Numbered from the stretch's first letter, positions 1-10,935 are shown. The stretch: DNA of 19,329 bases from Clostridia bacterium (GCA_900753245.1 CAADYJ010000023.1:1-19329), one strand, 5' to 3'. Numbers and translations are program-made. Notes: generated by a model not told the origin, from the letters alone.

Positions 1-3000
1 ATTGTTTAACCATACGTCTGTACCATGTGATAGACCTGATATACGAATTAATTCGTCAAATGTTTTAGGCTTTGTGTCTACAAGCATTCCTCTTACGAAT
101 TTTGTTCCAAACTCTGGTATTCCATAGCTTCCTACTTTACTATTTATTTGCTCTGGCGTTACTCCTAATGCATCTGTAGAACTGAATATACTCATTGTTT
201 CTTTATCATCTAATGGTACTTTTGTTGGATCTATTCCTGTTAAATCATAAAGCATACGTATTACTGTTGGATCATCGTGTCCTAGTATATCTAGTTTTAA
301 CAAGTTTTGATCTATTGAGTGGTAATCAAAGTGTGTTGTTATAATGTCTGAATTAGGATCATCTGCTGGATGTTGTACTGGCGTAAATTCATATATTTCT
401 CTACCTTTTGGTACAACTATAATTCCTCCTGGGTGCTGTCCTGTTGTTCTTTTTATTCCGTGTGCATCCTGCAGAGACTCTTATTACTTCTGCATTTGAT
501 ACTGGAATTCCTCTTTCTTCGTAATATTTTTTAACATATCCATATGCTGTCTTATCTGCTACTGTACCAACAGTACCTGCCTTAAATGTTGTTCCTTTTC
601 CAAATATTACTTCTGTATATCTATGTGCTTTTGCTTGATATTCTCCTGAGAAGTTTAAGTCGATATCAGGCTCTTTGTCTCCATTGAATCCTAAGAAAGT
701 TTCAAATGGTATATCTATTCCGTCTTTTACCATTTTTGTTCCACATTTTGGACAATCTTTATCTGGTAAGTCAAATCCACATTGATAACCATAGTCTGTA
801 AAATCTGAATATTTACAATTTGGACATCTATAATGTGGCGGAAGTGAATTTACTTCTGTTATACCTGTCATGTTGGCCACAAATGATGAACCAACAGATC
901 CTCTGGAACCTACTATATATCCATCTTCGTTTGATTTCCATACTAGCTTTTGTGCAATTATATACATAACGGAGAATCCATTTTTTATAATTGAGTTAAG
1001 CTCTTTGTCTAGTCTTTCTTGTACTATATCTGGAAGTGGATCTCCATATAATTCATGTGCTTTACTAAATGCAATATCTTTTATTGTTTGCTCACAACCT
1101 TCAATGTGTGGCGGACATTTTTCTGGTGATATTGGACTTATTCTTTCGCACATATCTGCTACTTTATTTGTGTTTGTAACAACAACTTCATAGGCTTTAT
1201 CTGGTCCTAAATATTCAAATTCTTTAAGCATTTCTTCTGTTGTTCTTAAATATAGTGGTGCTTGTTCATCTGCATCTTCATAGCCTTGACCAGCCATTAA
1301 TATTCTTCTATATATTTCATCTTGTGGGTCCATAAAGTGAACGTCACAAGTTGCAACTACAAGTTTTCCTAGTTTTTCTCCTAAATTTACAATTTTTCTA
1401 TTTATATCTTCTACTGCTCTTGCATCTGGAAGTGTACCGTTTCTTACCATATACATATTGTTCCCTGTAGGTTGAATTTCTAAGTAATCGTAATCTTTTG
1501 CAATTGCTTCTATTTCTTCTTCATCTTTTCCTTCTACAATTGCTCTATACAATTCTCCTGCTTCACAGGCACTTCCTAATATTAAACCTTCAGAATATTT
1601 TTTATAAATTGATTTTAATATACGTGGTTTTTTATAAAAATAGTGCAGGTGTGATATTGATACTAATTTATATAAATTCTTTAGACCTACATAGTCTTTT
1701 GCTAAAATAATTGCATGGTAACTTGGTAATTTTTTAAAGTCTACTTCGAATTTTCTATCTATATCATCTAATGTATATATTTCTTTTTCTTTAAGCATAT
1801 CAAACATTACATTTAAAACTTTTACTGTTGTATCTACATCGTCTAATGCTCTGTGTGCTACTTCTACAACTATACCTAATTTGTCAGCTATTATTCCTAA
1901 TTTGTATCTTTTGAATTCTGGGAATAATAGTTTTGCAAGTCTTAATGTATCTAAATATGTATTTTCTAGTGTATAACCTAATTGTTTTGCATTATATTTT
2001 AAGAAACCTATATCAAAGTCTGCATTGTGTGCAACTAATATGCTATCTTCTCCAATAAATTCTAACATTTTAGGGAATATTTCATCTATTGTTGGAGCAT
2101 CTTTTACCATATCATCTGTAATATTTGTTACTTCTACAACCTTTGGTGGTATTGGTTTTTCAGGGTTTACAAATGTTGAAAAACTATCTATTACTTCTCC
2201 GTTTTTAACTTTCATAATTCCTATTTCTGTGATTTTTTCTGTTCTAAATGAAAGTCCTGTTGTTTCTAAGTCTAATACGCAAAATGTAGATTCTTCTATG
2301 TTTTGATTTTTAGAAAATGATACTACATTTGATTTATCTGGTACTAAATATGCTTCTACACCATATATAACTTTCATATCTGGATTGTCATAGCCTAACA
2401 TTTTGTGTGCATCTGGAAAAGCTTGTACAACTCCGTGGTCAGTAATTGCAATTGATTTCATGCCCCACTTCATTGCTCTTTTTATAAGATCTGTAACAGG
2501 AGTTACAGCATCCATTTGACTCATTTGAGTATGCATATGAAGTTCAACTCTTTTTACTTCAGAATTGTCCATTCTTGTTTCTCTTTTTATTCCATTACTT
2601 TGAACTATTGTATTTGCCATTATAGTTATTTCATTAGAGAATGTATCCATTCCTGCTTTTCCTGCAAGTCTTATTCCTTTAGATGCTTTTATTTTTCCTA
2701 TAACTTTTTTACTATTATCTTTAGTTAAAAAAGCTTTACATGTCATTGTACTCGTTCCATCGTAGATAGCTATACTAAGAAGGATTTTTCCGCCTTTTAG
2801 TTCTCTATCTTCCATTGTTATAACTTCTCCATCTATTGCAACATTTCCAGATTCTACTCCTATGTCTTGTATTTTTACTAATGGTTCTTTTATTTCTGGA
2901 TTCATTCCTAATATAAGAGGAGAGTCTTCGTCTTCTGTTGGAAGTTTTGGGAAGTTTTCTCCATCAACTTCGTATATAGTATTAGCCATAACTGTAACAT

Positions 3001-4045
3001 CATTTGCAAATGTGTCTAAAGATGCTTTTCCTATTGCTTTTATTCCACTTGCCTTTTTTATTTTCTCTGCTACTTCATTTCCTTCTTTACTATCTGGTGT
3101 AAATGATTTGCATGTAATTATTCCTGTTCCGTCATACAAGTCAAATATAATCATTCCTTTTCCTGTTTTTGTCTCTCTTGACTCACAAGTAACTACTCTT
3201 CCTTCTATTGTTATTCTTTTATTTTCTGCTGTAATTTCTTTTATTCTTACTTTGTTTTCTTTTGCCTTTGATGCTTTTCCTAGTATTATATTGTTTTCTT
3301 CATCCATTTGTTCTAGTTCTTGCAAATAAGTTTCATCTGGAATTGGCACGTCACCACCAAAGAATTCATCATCCGGAATTGGCGCTGAATTTTCGTAGTT
3401 TTGGTTTTTACTTACTTCAATTTCTTCTTTCTGAATTTCTATTTCTTTTTGTATTTTTTGAATCTCTTCTTCTTGTTTTAATTTTAGATATTCTTGTCTT
3501 TTCTTTATTGTTTCTTCCGAAATATCTTCTATGTATGATACTTTATATCTTTCTCCGTATATGTCTAATAAAAGATTTGATAATACTTCATCAAATTTTT
3601 TAGCACTTAAAAACTCTTTTCCTTTCATAGAAAGGAAAATGTTTGCAGATTTTCCATCTATAGAAATGCTACTATTTTTTAAAATTGCTTTTGTCATAGG
3701 ATGTTTATTAGTTACATATTCTATTATGTCTCCCCATTCTTCTACTATGTTTTTTTCTACTTGTGTTATTTGATTTCCTTCACAAACATTTTCTAGTTCT
3801 TCTATGTTTTTATTTCTTTCTATTTTTATTTGTATATTTCTTATTCCAAACCTTACTTCTAAATAATTTTCAAATACATATATATCTTTTATTTTTATTG
3901 CTTTATCTGTAAATAAAATAAGTTCTAAAGAATTTGTTTTCTTAAATAAATTTATAGATTTTATTTTTGATTCTGATAAATTTGGGTTATTAAAATAATA
4001 ATCTTTAAATACTTCTTTTAATGTTTTATATTCTTCTTGACTCAT
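1..4045 (-). CDS. polC: DNA polymerase III alpha subunit, PolC type (3' end outside window; one +1 recoding site)
   Basis: Replicative DNA polymerase of low-GC Gram-positives, with its own proofreading exonuclease. Visible domains: N-terminal region (about 1-260), two tandem OB-fold-like segments (about 268-360 and 390-480), PHP segment starting VELHMHTQMSQ (about 500), DEDD exonuclease (FCVLDLETTGLS, about 588, to HRALDDVDTT), then the polymerase with GSRGSVGSSF, a Cys-rich zinc segment (CPNC and CPKCG) and the catalytic PDIDLNFSGEYQ. The zero frame is lost at codon 1196 (CGG, 458-460) and would stop at 401. Dropping the C gives GCTGIKRTTGQHPGG, a hallmark PolC segment, and the frame then stays open to base 1, ending in SHGTDVWLNN. 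The ATG start has only a modest Shine-Dalgarno (GAGTGAG). It lies 32 bp downstream of the coiled-coil gene, probably in the same operon. PolC normally has one OB fold, so the tandem pair is unusual. Confidence 0.96.
458..460 (-). other. +1 recoding site in polC (ACA CGG A)
   Basis: The zero-frame codon is CGG after ACA. Without the C the next codons read GGA ATA AAA AGA ACA, restoring the PolC block GCTGIKRTTGQ. The Gly is conserved in this family from my knowledge of PolC. Zero-frame translation would stop 19 codons later and lose the rest of the polymerase domain. Confidence 0.85.
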
Positions 4046-4077
4046 TTTCTCACTCTTTTCTTCTTACAACTGTTATA

Positions 4078-6651
4078 TTAATAAATATCTCCATCATTAT
4101 CAAACAAACCTAATATTTGAGTTTTTCCTCTTCTAGCTCTACGTACAATATTTGGAGTTTCCTTTGGTTCTTGAACTGTTTTGCTATTTACTGTAGTTGT
4201 TTTTGTAGTAGCTACTTTTCTCGTAGTTTTAGGTACTTCTTCTACATTTTTTGATGTTGTTTCTTGTTTTACTACTCTTTTTACTGGTTCTTGTTTAATA
4301 ATTTTTTCTTCTTTTATTTGTGTGGTTTGTTTTTTTACTTTTGCTAAATTTAATTGCATTATATCATTATCTGCTTCTATTTTATTTATTCTAGCTTTCA
4401 TTTCTTTGTTTTCTGCTAACAATATGTCTATTACTTCTTGCATTTTACTATTTTCTTGTTTAAGTTCTTTTTTTATTTCTTTTAATTGTTGTTTTGTAAT
4501 TAATTCATTTTGCATTTCCATTTGTTCTACTTTTTGATTTATCTCGATTTGATAGTTTTTTATTATTTTTTGGTCTTCTTCATTCTGCTTTTTTATCTCT
4601 CTTCTTATAGCTTGTACAACTTGTGATAGTTCTTTTCTACTTTGCTCTGCTTTTTTAGCATGTTCTTGTTTTATTAAAACTATAGAATCTTTTATCTGTG
4701 CTACAATTTCATCCATTTCTTCTTGATATTGTGCTAATTCTTCTTGTGATGCATCAGATTCTTCTTCTAATTTTTGTGCTATCAAACGTATTTTTTGTAG
4801 TAAAGACTTTTTAGCAGTGTCCATTTTTGTATCTAATTCTTGTAGTTTTGCATTTAATTCTTCCTGAACTTTAACTTTGTTTTCTTCATGTTCAGTTTTT
4901 ATTTTTTCTAACTCTTGTTCTATTACTTCTTTATTACTGCCAATTTGTTCTTGTATTATTTCATTTTTTAAGTCAATTTGTTCTAATAAATTTCCTTCTA
5001 AGTCTTCTAACTCTATTTTAATGTTTTCTATATTTTCTAATCTTTTTTCTTCATTTTCTTTCTTTATGTTTTCTAATTCTGTATTAATTTCTTCTTTATT
5101 ATTTTTTAAGTTTTCTTCTAGTTTGTTTGTAGTCTCTTCTAGTCTATTTGTAAGTTCTTCCTGTTTTTGTTGTACACTTTGTTCTAACATTTTCTGCTTT
5201 GAGTTTACACTTTTTGTTAACTCTTCTTGTTTTTTTTGTAAATTTTGTTCTAGTAATTCTTGTTTATCAATTACACTTTTTTCTAGTGTTTGGATTTTTT
5301 CTTCTATACTTGTTTGAAATGCTTTCCTATTTTCCTCTATATTTGTCTCTAATTTTTCTTTGTTTTCTTGAGCCTCTTTTTGTATATTTTCTAATTTTGC
5401 ACTTGTCTCTTTTTTATTTTTCTCTATATTTTTATTTACTTGCTCTTCTATTTCTTCTATTTTATTTGTTAACTCTGTTTGTTTTTGTTCTACACTTTGC
5501 TCTAAGGCCACTTGTTTTTCTTCTATATTTTTCTCTAATGTTTCTTTACTTTCTTGTGTTTCTTTTTGTATATTCTCTATTTTTGTATTTGTTTCTTCTT
5601 GTATATTTCCTATTTTTGTATTTGTTTCTTCTTGTATATTTCCTAACCTTAAGCTTATTTCTTCCTGGTTCTTCTTAGCATCTTTTTCTATTTTGTCTCT
5701 TAATTCTTCCATATTGTTTGTCAATTCATTTTGTTTACTTTCTAATGTATTACTTAATATATCTTGTTTTTGTTGTATAGAATCTTCTAGTATCTTTTTA
5801 CTTTCTTCAAACTCTTTTTGTACTTTTTCTAATTTTTTATCTATTTCAGATTTATTTTTTTCTGCAAGTTCCTTATTTTCTTGTTTTTCTTTATTTATGT
5901 CTTCTTGAAAACTTTGTAATTGCTCTTCTAATTGCTTTGTTAAACTTTCATTTTGTTTATTTAATTCTTCTTTTAGTTTTTCAATTTCATCTTTATTACT
6001 CTGTTTTACTTTTTTATTATCTTCTTTTAATTTTTCAAGTACAATTAATATTGTTTGTATTTTTTCTAGCATTTCTCTATTGTCTGTATCTCTTGTTTGA
6101 TTTAATATTCTATCTCTTTCTTCTATTTGCGCAAAGATCTCTTGTACTTTTTTATTTAAGTTTGTTTCTAATTCTTTATTACTATCTAGTACCTTTGTTA
6201 ATGTTTTTTTAGTTTTTGAAACAGGTGATATTTCTTTTACTTTTATTGAAAGTTGATCAAATTGCAATTTAATTTTTTCCCATTCTTTTTGGTTGCTTTC
6301 CATTAAATTGCTTTCTATAACCATTCTATCTTTTTCATTTTTTTCTTGTTGCAACTGTATAAATTTTTTTAGTTCTTTAATTTGCTTTTGTACCTCACCA
6401 GAATCTGCTTGAGTTAAATCTTTTGTTTCTTTATCTATTCTGTCTATTTCATTTTTGCTTACTTGATATAAGTCCATTATTTTTTGACACAATTTTCTTA
6501 GTGTATCTATCTCTTTGTCATACTGTGATTGTTCTACATATTTATCAAGGCTGTCTATGAGCGTTTGTTGGTATCTTTCTAAAACATCCTGCATTTGCAA
6601 TTTTTTTTTCTCTTCTCTATTTTCTTCTTCTATATCTACTCTTCTTCTCAT
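4078..6651 (-). CDS. 857-residue coiled-coil protein of unknown function
   Basis: I do not recognise a family. The protein is almost entirely charged (Glu, Lys, Gln, Asn) with heptad-like spacing, so a very long coiled coil is the safest description. The middle (about 250-560) is built from degenerate units resembling 'KxxELTNxxEExxxKxEE' and includes near-exact tandem copies of NIQEETNTKI. The last 100 residues turn Lys/Thr/Val-rich (about 765-835) and end in a basic patch, RRARRGKTQ, followed by LGLFDNDGDIY. There is no signal peptide or membrane segment, so it is probably cytosolic. The ATG at 6651 follows AAGGAAG at good spacing, 33 bp after the rseP stop, and polC starts 32 bp after its end, so it sits in one operon with both. 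A structural or scaffold role is possible, but nothing in the sequence proves it. Confidence 0.85.
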   Translation of the reverse strand: MRRRVDIEEENREEKKKLQMQDVLERYQQTLIDSLDKYVEQSQYDKEIDTLRKLCQKIMDLYQVSKNEIDRIDKETKDLTQADSGEVQKQIKELKKFIQLQQEKNEKDRMVIESNLMESNQKEWEKIKLQFDQLSIKVKEISPVSKTKKTLTKVLDSNKELETNLNKKVQEIFAQIEERDRILNQTRDTDNREMLEKIQTILIVLEKLKEDNKKVKQSNKDEIEKLKEELNKQNESLTKQLEEQLQSFQEDINKEKQENKELAEKNKSEIDKKLEKVQKEFEESKKILEDSIQQKQDILSNTLESKQNELTNNMEELRDKIEKDAKKNQEEISLRLGNIQEETNTKIGNIQEETNTKIENIQKETQESKETLEKNIEEKQVALEQSVEQKQTELTNKIEEIEEQVNKNIEKNKKETSAKLENIQKEAQENKEKLETNIEENRKAFQTSIEEKIQTLEKSVIDKQELLEQNLQKKQEELTKSVNSKQKMLEQSVQQKQEELTNRLEETTNKLEENLKNNKEEINTELENIKKENEEKRLENIENIKIELEDLEGNLLEQIDLKNEIIQEQIGSNKEVIEQELEKIKTEHEENKVKVQEELNAKLQELDTKMDTAKKSLLQKIRLIAQKLEEESDASQEELAQYQEEMDEIVAQIKDSIVLIKQEHAKKAEQSRKELSQVVQAIRREIKKQNEEDQKIIKNYQIEINQKVEQMEMQNELITKQQLKEIKKELKQENSKMQEVIDILLAENKEMKARINKIEADNDIMQLNLAKVKKQTTQIKEEKIIKQEPVKRVVKQETTSKNVEEVPKTTRKVATTKTTTVNSKTVQEPKETPNIVRRARRGKTQILGLFDNDGDIY

Positions 6652-6684
6652 TTTTTCTTCCTTACTTTCTATATTTTTTATTTT

Positions 6685-7954
6685 TTATAATAGTCTTATT
6701 ATATCGTTGTATGTTATATATAATGCAAGTAATATTAATAGAGCAAATCCTATTAATTGAATGTTTATTTCTAATTGTTGACTAATTTTCTTTTTAGTTA
6801 TCGCTTCTATTAATATCAGGAAAAATTTTCCTCCATCTAATGCTGGTATTGGTAATAAATTAGTTATTCCTAGTGATAATGATATTAATGCTAATATATA
6901 AATGAAATCTTGTATATTATTTGTTTTTACTACTACTTCTGATATTCCAACAGGCCCCATAAATTGATCTACCCTTACATTTCCCGTTACTAGCATTTTT
7001 AAGTTGTCTATAATAGAAAATGCAAAATCTCTTGTTTCAAATAAAGCATAATACATATTGTCTTTTATATTGCTATCTGCTTGTTTAAAATATACTCCAA
7101 GATAATAATTTATTTTTATTTCAGGTTTTATTGATACTTCTATCTCTGTATTTCCTCTTTTTAATAAAATTTCTATTTTATCTTCTGTTGTATTTTGTAT
7201 CAATTCTGCTATTTCTTGTCCGGTTCTTTACATCTTTTCCATTTACTTTTAAAATTACATCATTTGGTTTTATTCCTACTTGTTCTGCTGGACTTTTAGC
7301 TTCTATTGTTAGTATTTTAGTTAAACCTTCATCTTCATTTGTTGCTTTTAAATAAATTCCTGTATTTTTATATTCTTGCTTCACTAGTTTTACTTTGACA
7401 TTTTGTAATATTTCATTGTTTCTTTTTACTGTTAAATTTAAATCTTCTCCATTACTTTGTGAAATAACTTTTTCTAAATCTGTTTTTGTATATATCTTTT
7501 TATTATTTACTTCTAGTATCTCATCATCTTTTTGTAATTGTGATTCTTCTATATTGTATAGAGGTGCAAAGTCTTCTACTTTAAATGACATATGTTTGTT
7601 TGTAGATAACATTAAACAGTAATATACAATAACTGCAAATATAATATTTACTAGTGCTCCTGCAACTATTATAGCCATTTTTTTCAGACTACTTGCTTTA
7701 CTAAATGAGCCTTCTTTTTCAGAATTTCCTTCTTCTCCCTCTAAATTTACAAATCCACCTAATGGTATTAGCCTTATTGTATATTTCGTTTCTTTTCCTT
7801 GCTTTTTCCATATTACTGGTCCAAATCCTATTGAGAATTCATTTACTGTAACTTTGCAAAGCTTAGCTACAGTAAAATGACCTCCTTCATGGATTAAAAC
7901 TAAAAAGCCTAATACAAATATAACTTTTAAAGCATTTAATAAAAAAATAATCAA
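6685..7954 (-). CDS. rseP: Site-2 zinc metalloprotease RseP/RasP family (one +1 recoding site)
   Basis: Intramembrane zinc protease that cleaves transmembrane substrates such as anti-sigma factors and leftover signal peptides. The N-terminal membrane segment contains HEGGH (residues 22-26), the HExxH zinc site. One PDZ-like domain follows (about 180-265, with SPAEQVGIKPNDVILKVNG). The C-terminal half carries NLLPIPALDGG, the second conserved metal/active-site motif, and two hydrophobic helices. The zero frame reaches CGG at codon 245 (7220-7222) and stops at 7178. Skipping the C gives KNGQEIAELIQNTTED and joins the two halves into about 422 residues, normal for the family. The start is TTG at 7954 behind AAAGGAAG. 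It follows cdsA by 19 bp. dxr, often found between cdsA and rseP, is absent here. Confidence 0.94.
7220..7222 (-). other. +1 recoding site in rseP (AAC CGG A)
   Basis: The zero-frame codon CGG follows AAC. Reading GGA CAA GAA ATA GCA after dropping one C restores the end of the PDZ domain and the frame carrying LPIPALDGG. The zero frame stops 14 codons later, before the second catalytic motif. Confidence 0.85.
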
Positions 7955-7973
7955 ATGTATTTCTTCCTTTCCT

Positions 7974-8783
7974 CTACAATAACATTAATAAAAAATAGGC
8001 AAATGGTGCAATAAATATAACACTATCTATTCTATCTAACATTCCACCATGACCTGGTATTAAATTGCTAAAATCTTTTATTCCCACATAACGTTTTATA
8101 CTAGATGCCGCAAAATCTCCAATTTGTCCTACTAAACTTAATACTATTCCTATTAGTATTATATAAAAATAGTTAAAGTTCATTCCAAAATATGTATTAC
8201 ATATTAATGTATATATTAAACTTAATAGAACTGCTCCTACTGTTCCTGCTATACAACCTTCTATACTTTTATTTGGACTTATTTGACTAAATTTATGTTT
8301 TCCAAATTTTCTTCCAATTAAATATGCAAATATATCTGTTCCCCATGCTGATATAAATACATACCAAATTACAATTCTTCCATTAGTCATTTCTCTTATA
8401 ATTGGTACATATATTAAGAATATAACTACATAACATACTCCAAAAAGAGTAATTGATATATCTTTTATATTATATTTCATGTTGCTTGCTATTACCTGTG
8501 AAAATAATATTAATATTGAAATTGGAATAATTGCTGCAATTAGCTTTAATATCATATCCGATGGTATTATATGTATAAACATTATTGTTATAGCTGCTAT
8601 ATATGCTATACATCTTAAATTTTTATTTTCTTTTTGATCTTTAAAACTATTAAAATATTCATATAATGACATTATTGCGATTATACTAATTGTTACATCT
8701 ACTAAATATTTATTGCCAAATATTAGTATTATAGCTACTAATGGGAAACCTATTAGTGCTGATATTACTCTTTTTATTTCCAT
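7974..8783 (-). CDS. cdsA: Phosphatidate cytidylyltransferase (CDP-diglyceride synthase)
   Basis: Makes CDP-diacylglycerol from CTP and phosphatidic acid, the branch point of phospholipid synthesis in the inner membrane. It is a polytopic membrane protein of about 269 residues with seven or eight hydrophobic segments. The C-terminal signature is clear: SIKRYVGIKDFSNLIPGHGG, then MLDRIDS, with the catalytic Asp and Arg positions. The frame is open to an ATG at 8816, overlapping uppS, but the better start is the ATG at 8783 (MEIKRVISALIGFP), which has GAGGAAAAAGT just upstream and begins at the first membrane helix. It lies between uppS and rseP in a lipid/envelope operon. Confidence 0.95.
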   Translation of the reverse strand: MEIKRVISALIGFPLVAIILIFGNKYLVDVTISIIAIMSLYEYFNSFKDQKENKNLRCIAYIAAITIMFIHIIPSDMILKLIAAIIPISILILFSQVIASNMKYNIKDISITLFGVCYVVIFLIYVPIIREMTNGRIVIWYVFISAWGTDIFAYLIGRKFGKHKFSQISPNKSIEGCIAGTVGAVLLSLIYTLICNTYFGMNFNYFYIILIGIVLSLVGQIGDFAASSIKRYVGIKDFSNLIPGHGGMLDRIDSVIFIAPFAYFLLMLL

Positions 8784-8802
8784 ACTTTTTCCTCTTTCTT
8801 TT

Positions 8803-9510
8803 TTACTGCGCTCCAAATTTTCTATTTCTTCTTTGATAAATTTCTATAGCTTCATCTAAATCTTTTTCTTCAAAATCTGGCCAATTTTTATCTGTAAATA
8901 CGAATTCAGAATATACTATTTGCCAAGGCAAAAAGTTACTTGTTCTTAATTCTCCACTTGTTCTAATTAACAAGTCTGGATCTGGCTGTCCTGCTGTATA
9001 TAAAGAATTTGCAATTGTTTCTTCTGTTATTTCGTTTATTTTTATTTTATTTTCTTTTACATCTTGTGCTATTTTCTTAACTGCTTTTAATATTTCATCT
9101 CTTCCACCATAGTTTAATGCTATATTAAATGTTACTCCTGTATTTTCTTTTGTTCTTTCCATACAGTTCTTTATGCTTTTTTGCATTCCCTCTGGAAGTG
9201 CTGAAATGTCACCTAATACTTTTACTTTTATATTTTCTGTATCTGCTCTTCTACTGTATTCATCTAAGTAGTTTTGAAGTAATAGCATTAGAGCTCCTAC
9301 TTCATCTTCTGTTCTCTTCCAATTTTCTGTTGAAAATGCATATACTGTAATATAAGCTAAACCTATTTTATTTGCATATCTTACTATTTTTTCTAATGTT
9401 TTTGCACCTGCTTTATGTCCAAGCTTTGGATCTAAGCCTCTTTTTCTTGCCCATCTACGGTTTCCATCCATTATTATAGCAATATGTTTTGGCATATTTT
9501 CTTTTTCCAT
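8803..9510 (-). CDS. uppS: Isoprenyl transferase (undecaprenyl pyrophosphate synthase family)
   Basis: Cis-prenyltransferase that builds the C55 lipid carrier for peptidoglycan and other wall polymers from FPP and IPP. The 235 residues match the family length. Motifs in order: HIAIIMDGNRRWARKRG (about residues 9-25, catalytic Asp and pyrophosphate-binding Arg), AFSTENWKRT, LNYGGRDEI, and the C-terminal IRTSGELRTSNFLPWQ followed by YSEF. The ATG is preceded by ATAGGAG at good spacing. It lies 71 bp downstream of frr; the stop is just upstream of the chosen cdsA start, so the two are probably co-transcribed. Confidence 0.97.
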   Translation of the reverse strand: MEKENMPKHIAIIMDGNRRWARKRGLDPKLGHKAGAKTLEKIVRYANKIGLAYITVYAFSTENWKRTEDEVGALMLLLQNYLDEYSRRADTENIKVKVLGDISALPEGMQKSIKNCMERTKENTGVTFNIALNYGGRDEILKAVKKIAQDVKENKIKINEITEETIANSLYTAGQPDPDLLIRTSGELRTSNFLPWQIVYSEFVFTDKNWPDFEEKDLDEAIEIYQRRNRKFGAQ

Positions 9511-9581
9511 TTTTGTCTCCTATCTTGTTTTAGATTCTATCTTGCTTCAATCTCTATTTAGTACAAGGTGTCCTTATTATT

Positions 9582-10130
9582 CTATAATGTCATTATTTCT
9601 TTTTCTTTTGAATCTGTTAATTTATCTATTTCTTCTACATACTTATCTGTTAACTTTTGAACTTGATCTTCTGCTTGTTTCAAATCATCTTCAGTTATTA
9701 CTGAATCTTTTTGTTGTTTTTTAAAATCATCTATTCCATCTCTTCTTACTTGTCTTACTGCAACTTTTGCTTCTTCACCCATTTTTCTTATATCTTTTAC
9801 TAATTCTTTTCTTCTTTCTTCATTTAATTCTGGGAAGTTTAATCTTATTACTTTTCCATCATTATTTGGTGTTATTCCTATGTCTGATGCTAATATTGCT
9901 CTTTCTATTTCTTTTAACACACTTCCATCCCATGGTTGTATAACTATTAATCTTGCTTCTGGAACTGATATTCCGGCTACTTGGTTAATTGGTGTAGCTG
10001 TTCCATAATAGTCTACAGTTATTTTATTTAATATTGCAGGATTTGCTCTTCCTGCTCTTATTTCTGACAAATTTTCTTCGTAAACACTTATTGTTTTTTT
10101 CATTCTTTCTTCTATATTTGTATAATCCAT
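9582..10130 (-). CDS. frr: Ribosome recycling factor
   Basis: Splits post-termination ribosomes together with EF-G. The 182-residue length is typical of RRF. The N-terminal helix holds the family block EIRAGRANPAIL (about residues 23-34), followed by the small beta domain (VDYYGTATPINQVAGISVPE) and the return helices with LNEERRKELVK. The ATG has AAAAAGGAGAG upstream. It starts 19 bp after pyrH, the usual pyrH-frr pair, and continues towards uppS and cdsA. Confidence 0.97.
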   Translation of the reverse strand: MDYTNIEERMKKTISVYEENLSEIRAGRANPAILNKITVDYYGTATPINQVAGISVPEARLIVIQPWDGSVLKEIERAILASDIGITPNNDGKVIRLNFPELNEERRKELVKDIRKMGEEAKVAVRQVRRDGIDDFKKQQKDSVITEDDLKQAEDQVQKLTDKYVEEIDKLTDSKEKEIMTL

Positions 10131-10149
10131 AATTTTTCTCTCCTTTTTA

Positions 10150-10857
10150 TTATTTAATATATGTTCCTATTTTTTCGCCTTTAACTATTTTTACTATGTT
10201 TTCTGGCTCATCTATTCCAAATACTATTAATGGTATTTGATTATCCCTACAAAGTGATGTTGCTGTTGAATCCATTACTTTTAAATCTTTATTTAATATA
10301 TCTAAATATGTTATTTCATCATATTTTTCTGCTGTTTTATCTTCTTTTGGATCTGCAGAGTATACTCCATCTATTGTTTTAGCTAGTAATATTACTTCTG
10401 CTTCTGTTTCTGCTGCTCTTAGAGCTGCAGCCGTATCTGTAGTAAAATATGGGTTTCCTGTTCCACAAGCAAATATTACTACTCTTCCATTTTCTAAATG
10501 CTTTAATGCTTTTCTTTTTATATATGGCTCTGCAATTTGCCTCATTTCTATTGCAGTTTGTAATCTTGTAGATAATCCTCTTGCTTCTAGTGAGTCTTGA
10601 AGCGCTAACCCATTCATAGCCGTTGCAAGCATTCCCATATAATCAGATGTTGTTCTTTCCATTTGATGTCCATATCTTCCTCTCCAAAAGTTTCCTCCAC
10701 CTACTACTATTGAAACTTGAACTCCTAACTCAACTATTTTTTTTACTTGATCACAAATTTTCCCTAAAGTCTCAGCATCTACGCCCTTTTTTGTTTCACC
10801 TCCTATTGCTTCTCCACTTAACTTTAATAAAACACGTTTATATTTTATTTCAGACAA
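10150..10857 (-). CDS. pyrH: UMP kinase
   Basis: Hexameric bacterial UMP kinase of the amino acid kinase fold, converting UMP to UDP for pyrimidine nucleotide synthesis. Visible motifs: VLLKLSGEAIGG near the N-terminus, IVVGGGNFWRG, the DYMGMLATAMNGLALQ helix, ACGTGNPYFTTDTAAALRA and the nucleotide-binding end VFGIDEPENIVK. The 235 residues fit the family. The start is a TTG at 10857, with GGAGG 10 bases upstream. It is the first gene of the pyrH-frr-uppS-cdsA-rseP group and diverges from the sortase gene. Confidence 0.97.
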   Translation of the reverse strand: MSEIKYKRVLLKLSGEAIGGETKKGVDAETLGKICDQVKKIVELGVQVSIVVGGGNFWRGRYGHQMERTTSDYMGMLATAMNGLALQDSLEARGLSTRLQTAIEMRQIAEPYIKRKALKHLENGRVVIFACGTGNPYFTTDTAAALRAAETEAEVILLAKTIDGVYSADPKEDKTAEKYDEITYLDILNKDLKVMDSTATSLCRDNQIPLIVFGIDEPENIVKIVKGEKIGTYIK

Positions 10858-10907
10858 TTGACAACATCCTCCTTATTTAATTTTATCGTTTATTATTCTA
10901 TCATATA

Positions 10908-10935
10908 ATTATAGAAAAAATAAATACTTTATTAA
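10908..10935 (-). promoter_or_regulatory. Possible promoter for the pyrH operon
   Basis: In the 157-bp divergent gap the minus strand reads TTAATA, 16 bases, TATAAT, about 50 bases before the pyrH start. The -10 is perfect and the -35 only partial. Such AT-rich DNA gives many chance matches, so this is tentative. No clear promoter for the sortase gene was seen on the plus strand. Confidence 0.4.

Noticed and set aside
4181..6212. Several long plus-strand frames opposite the coiled-coil gene
   Set aside because: They are rich in Leu/Phe/Ser because they lie opposite Lys/Glu-rich codons; no ribosome sites, no domains.
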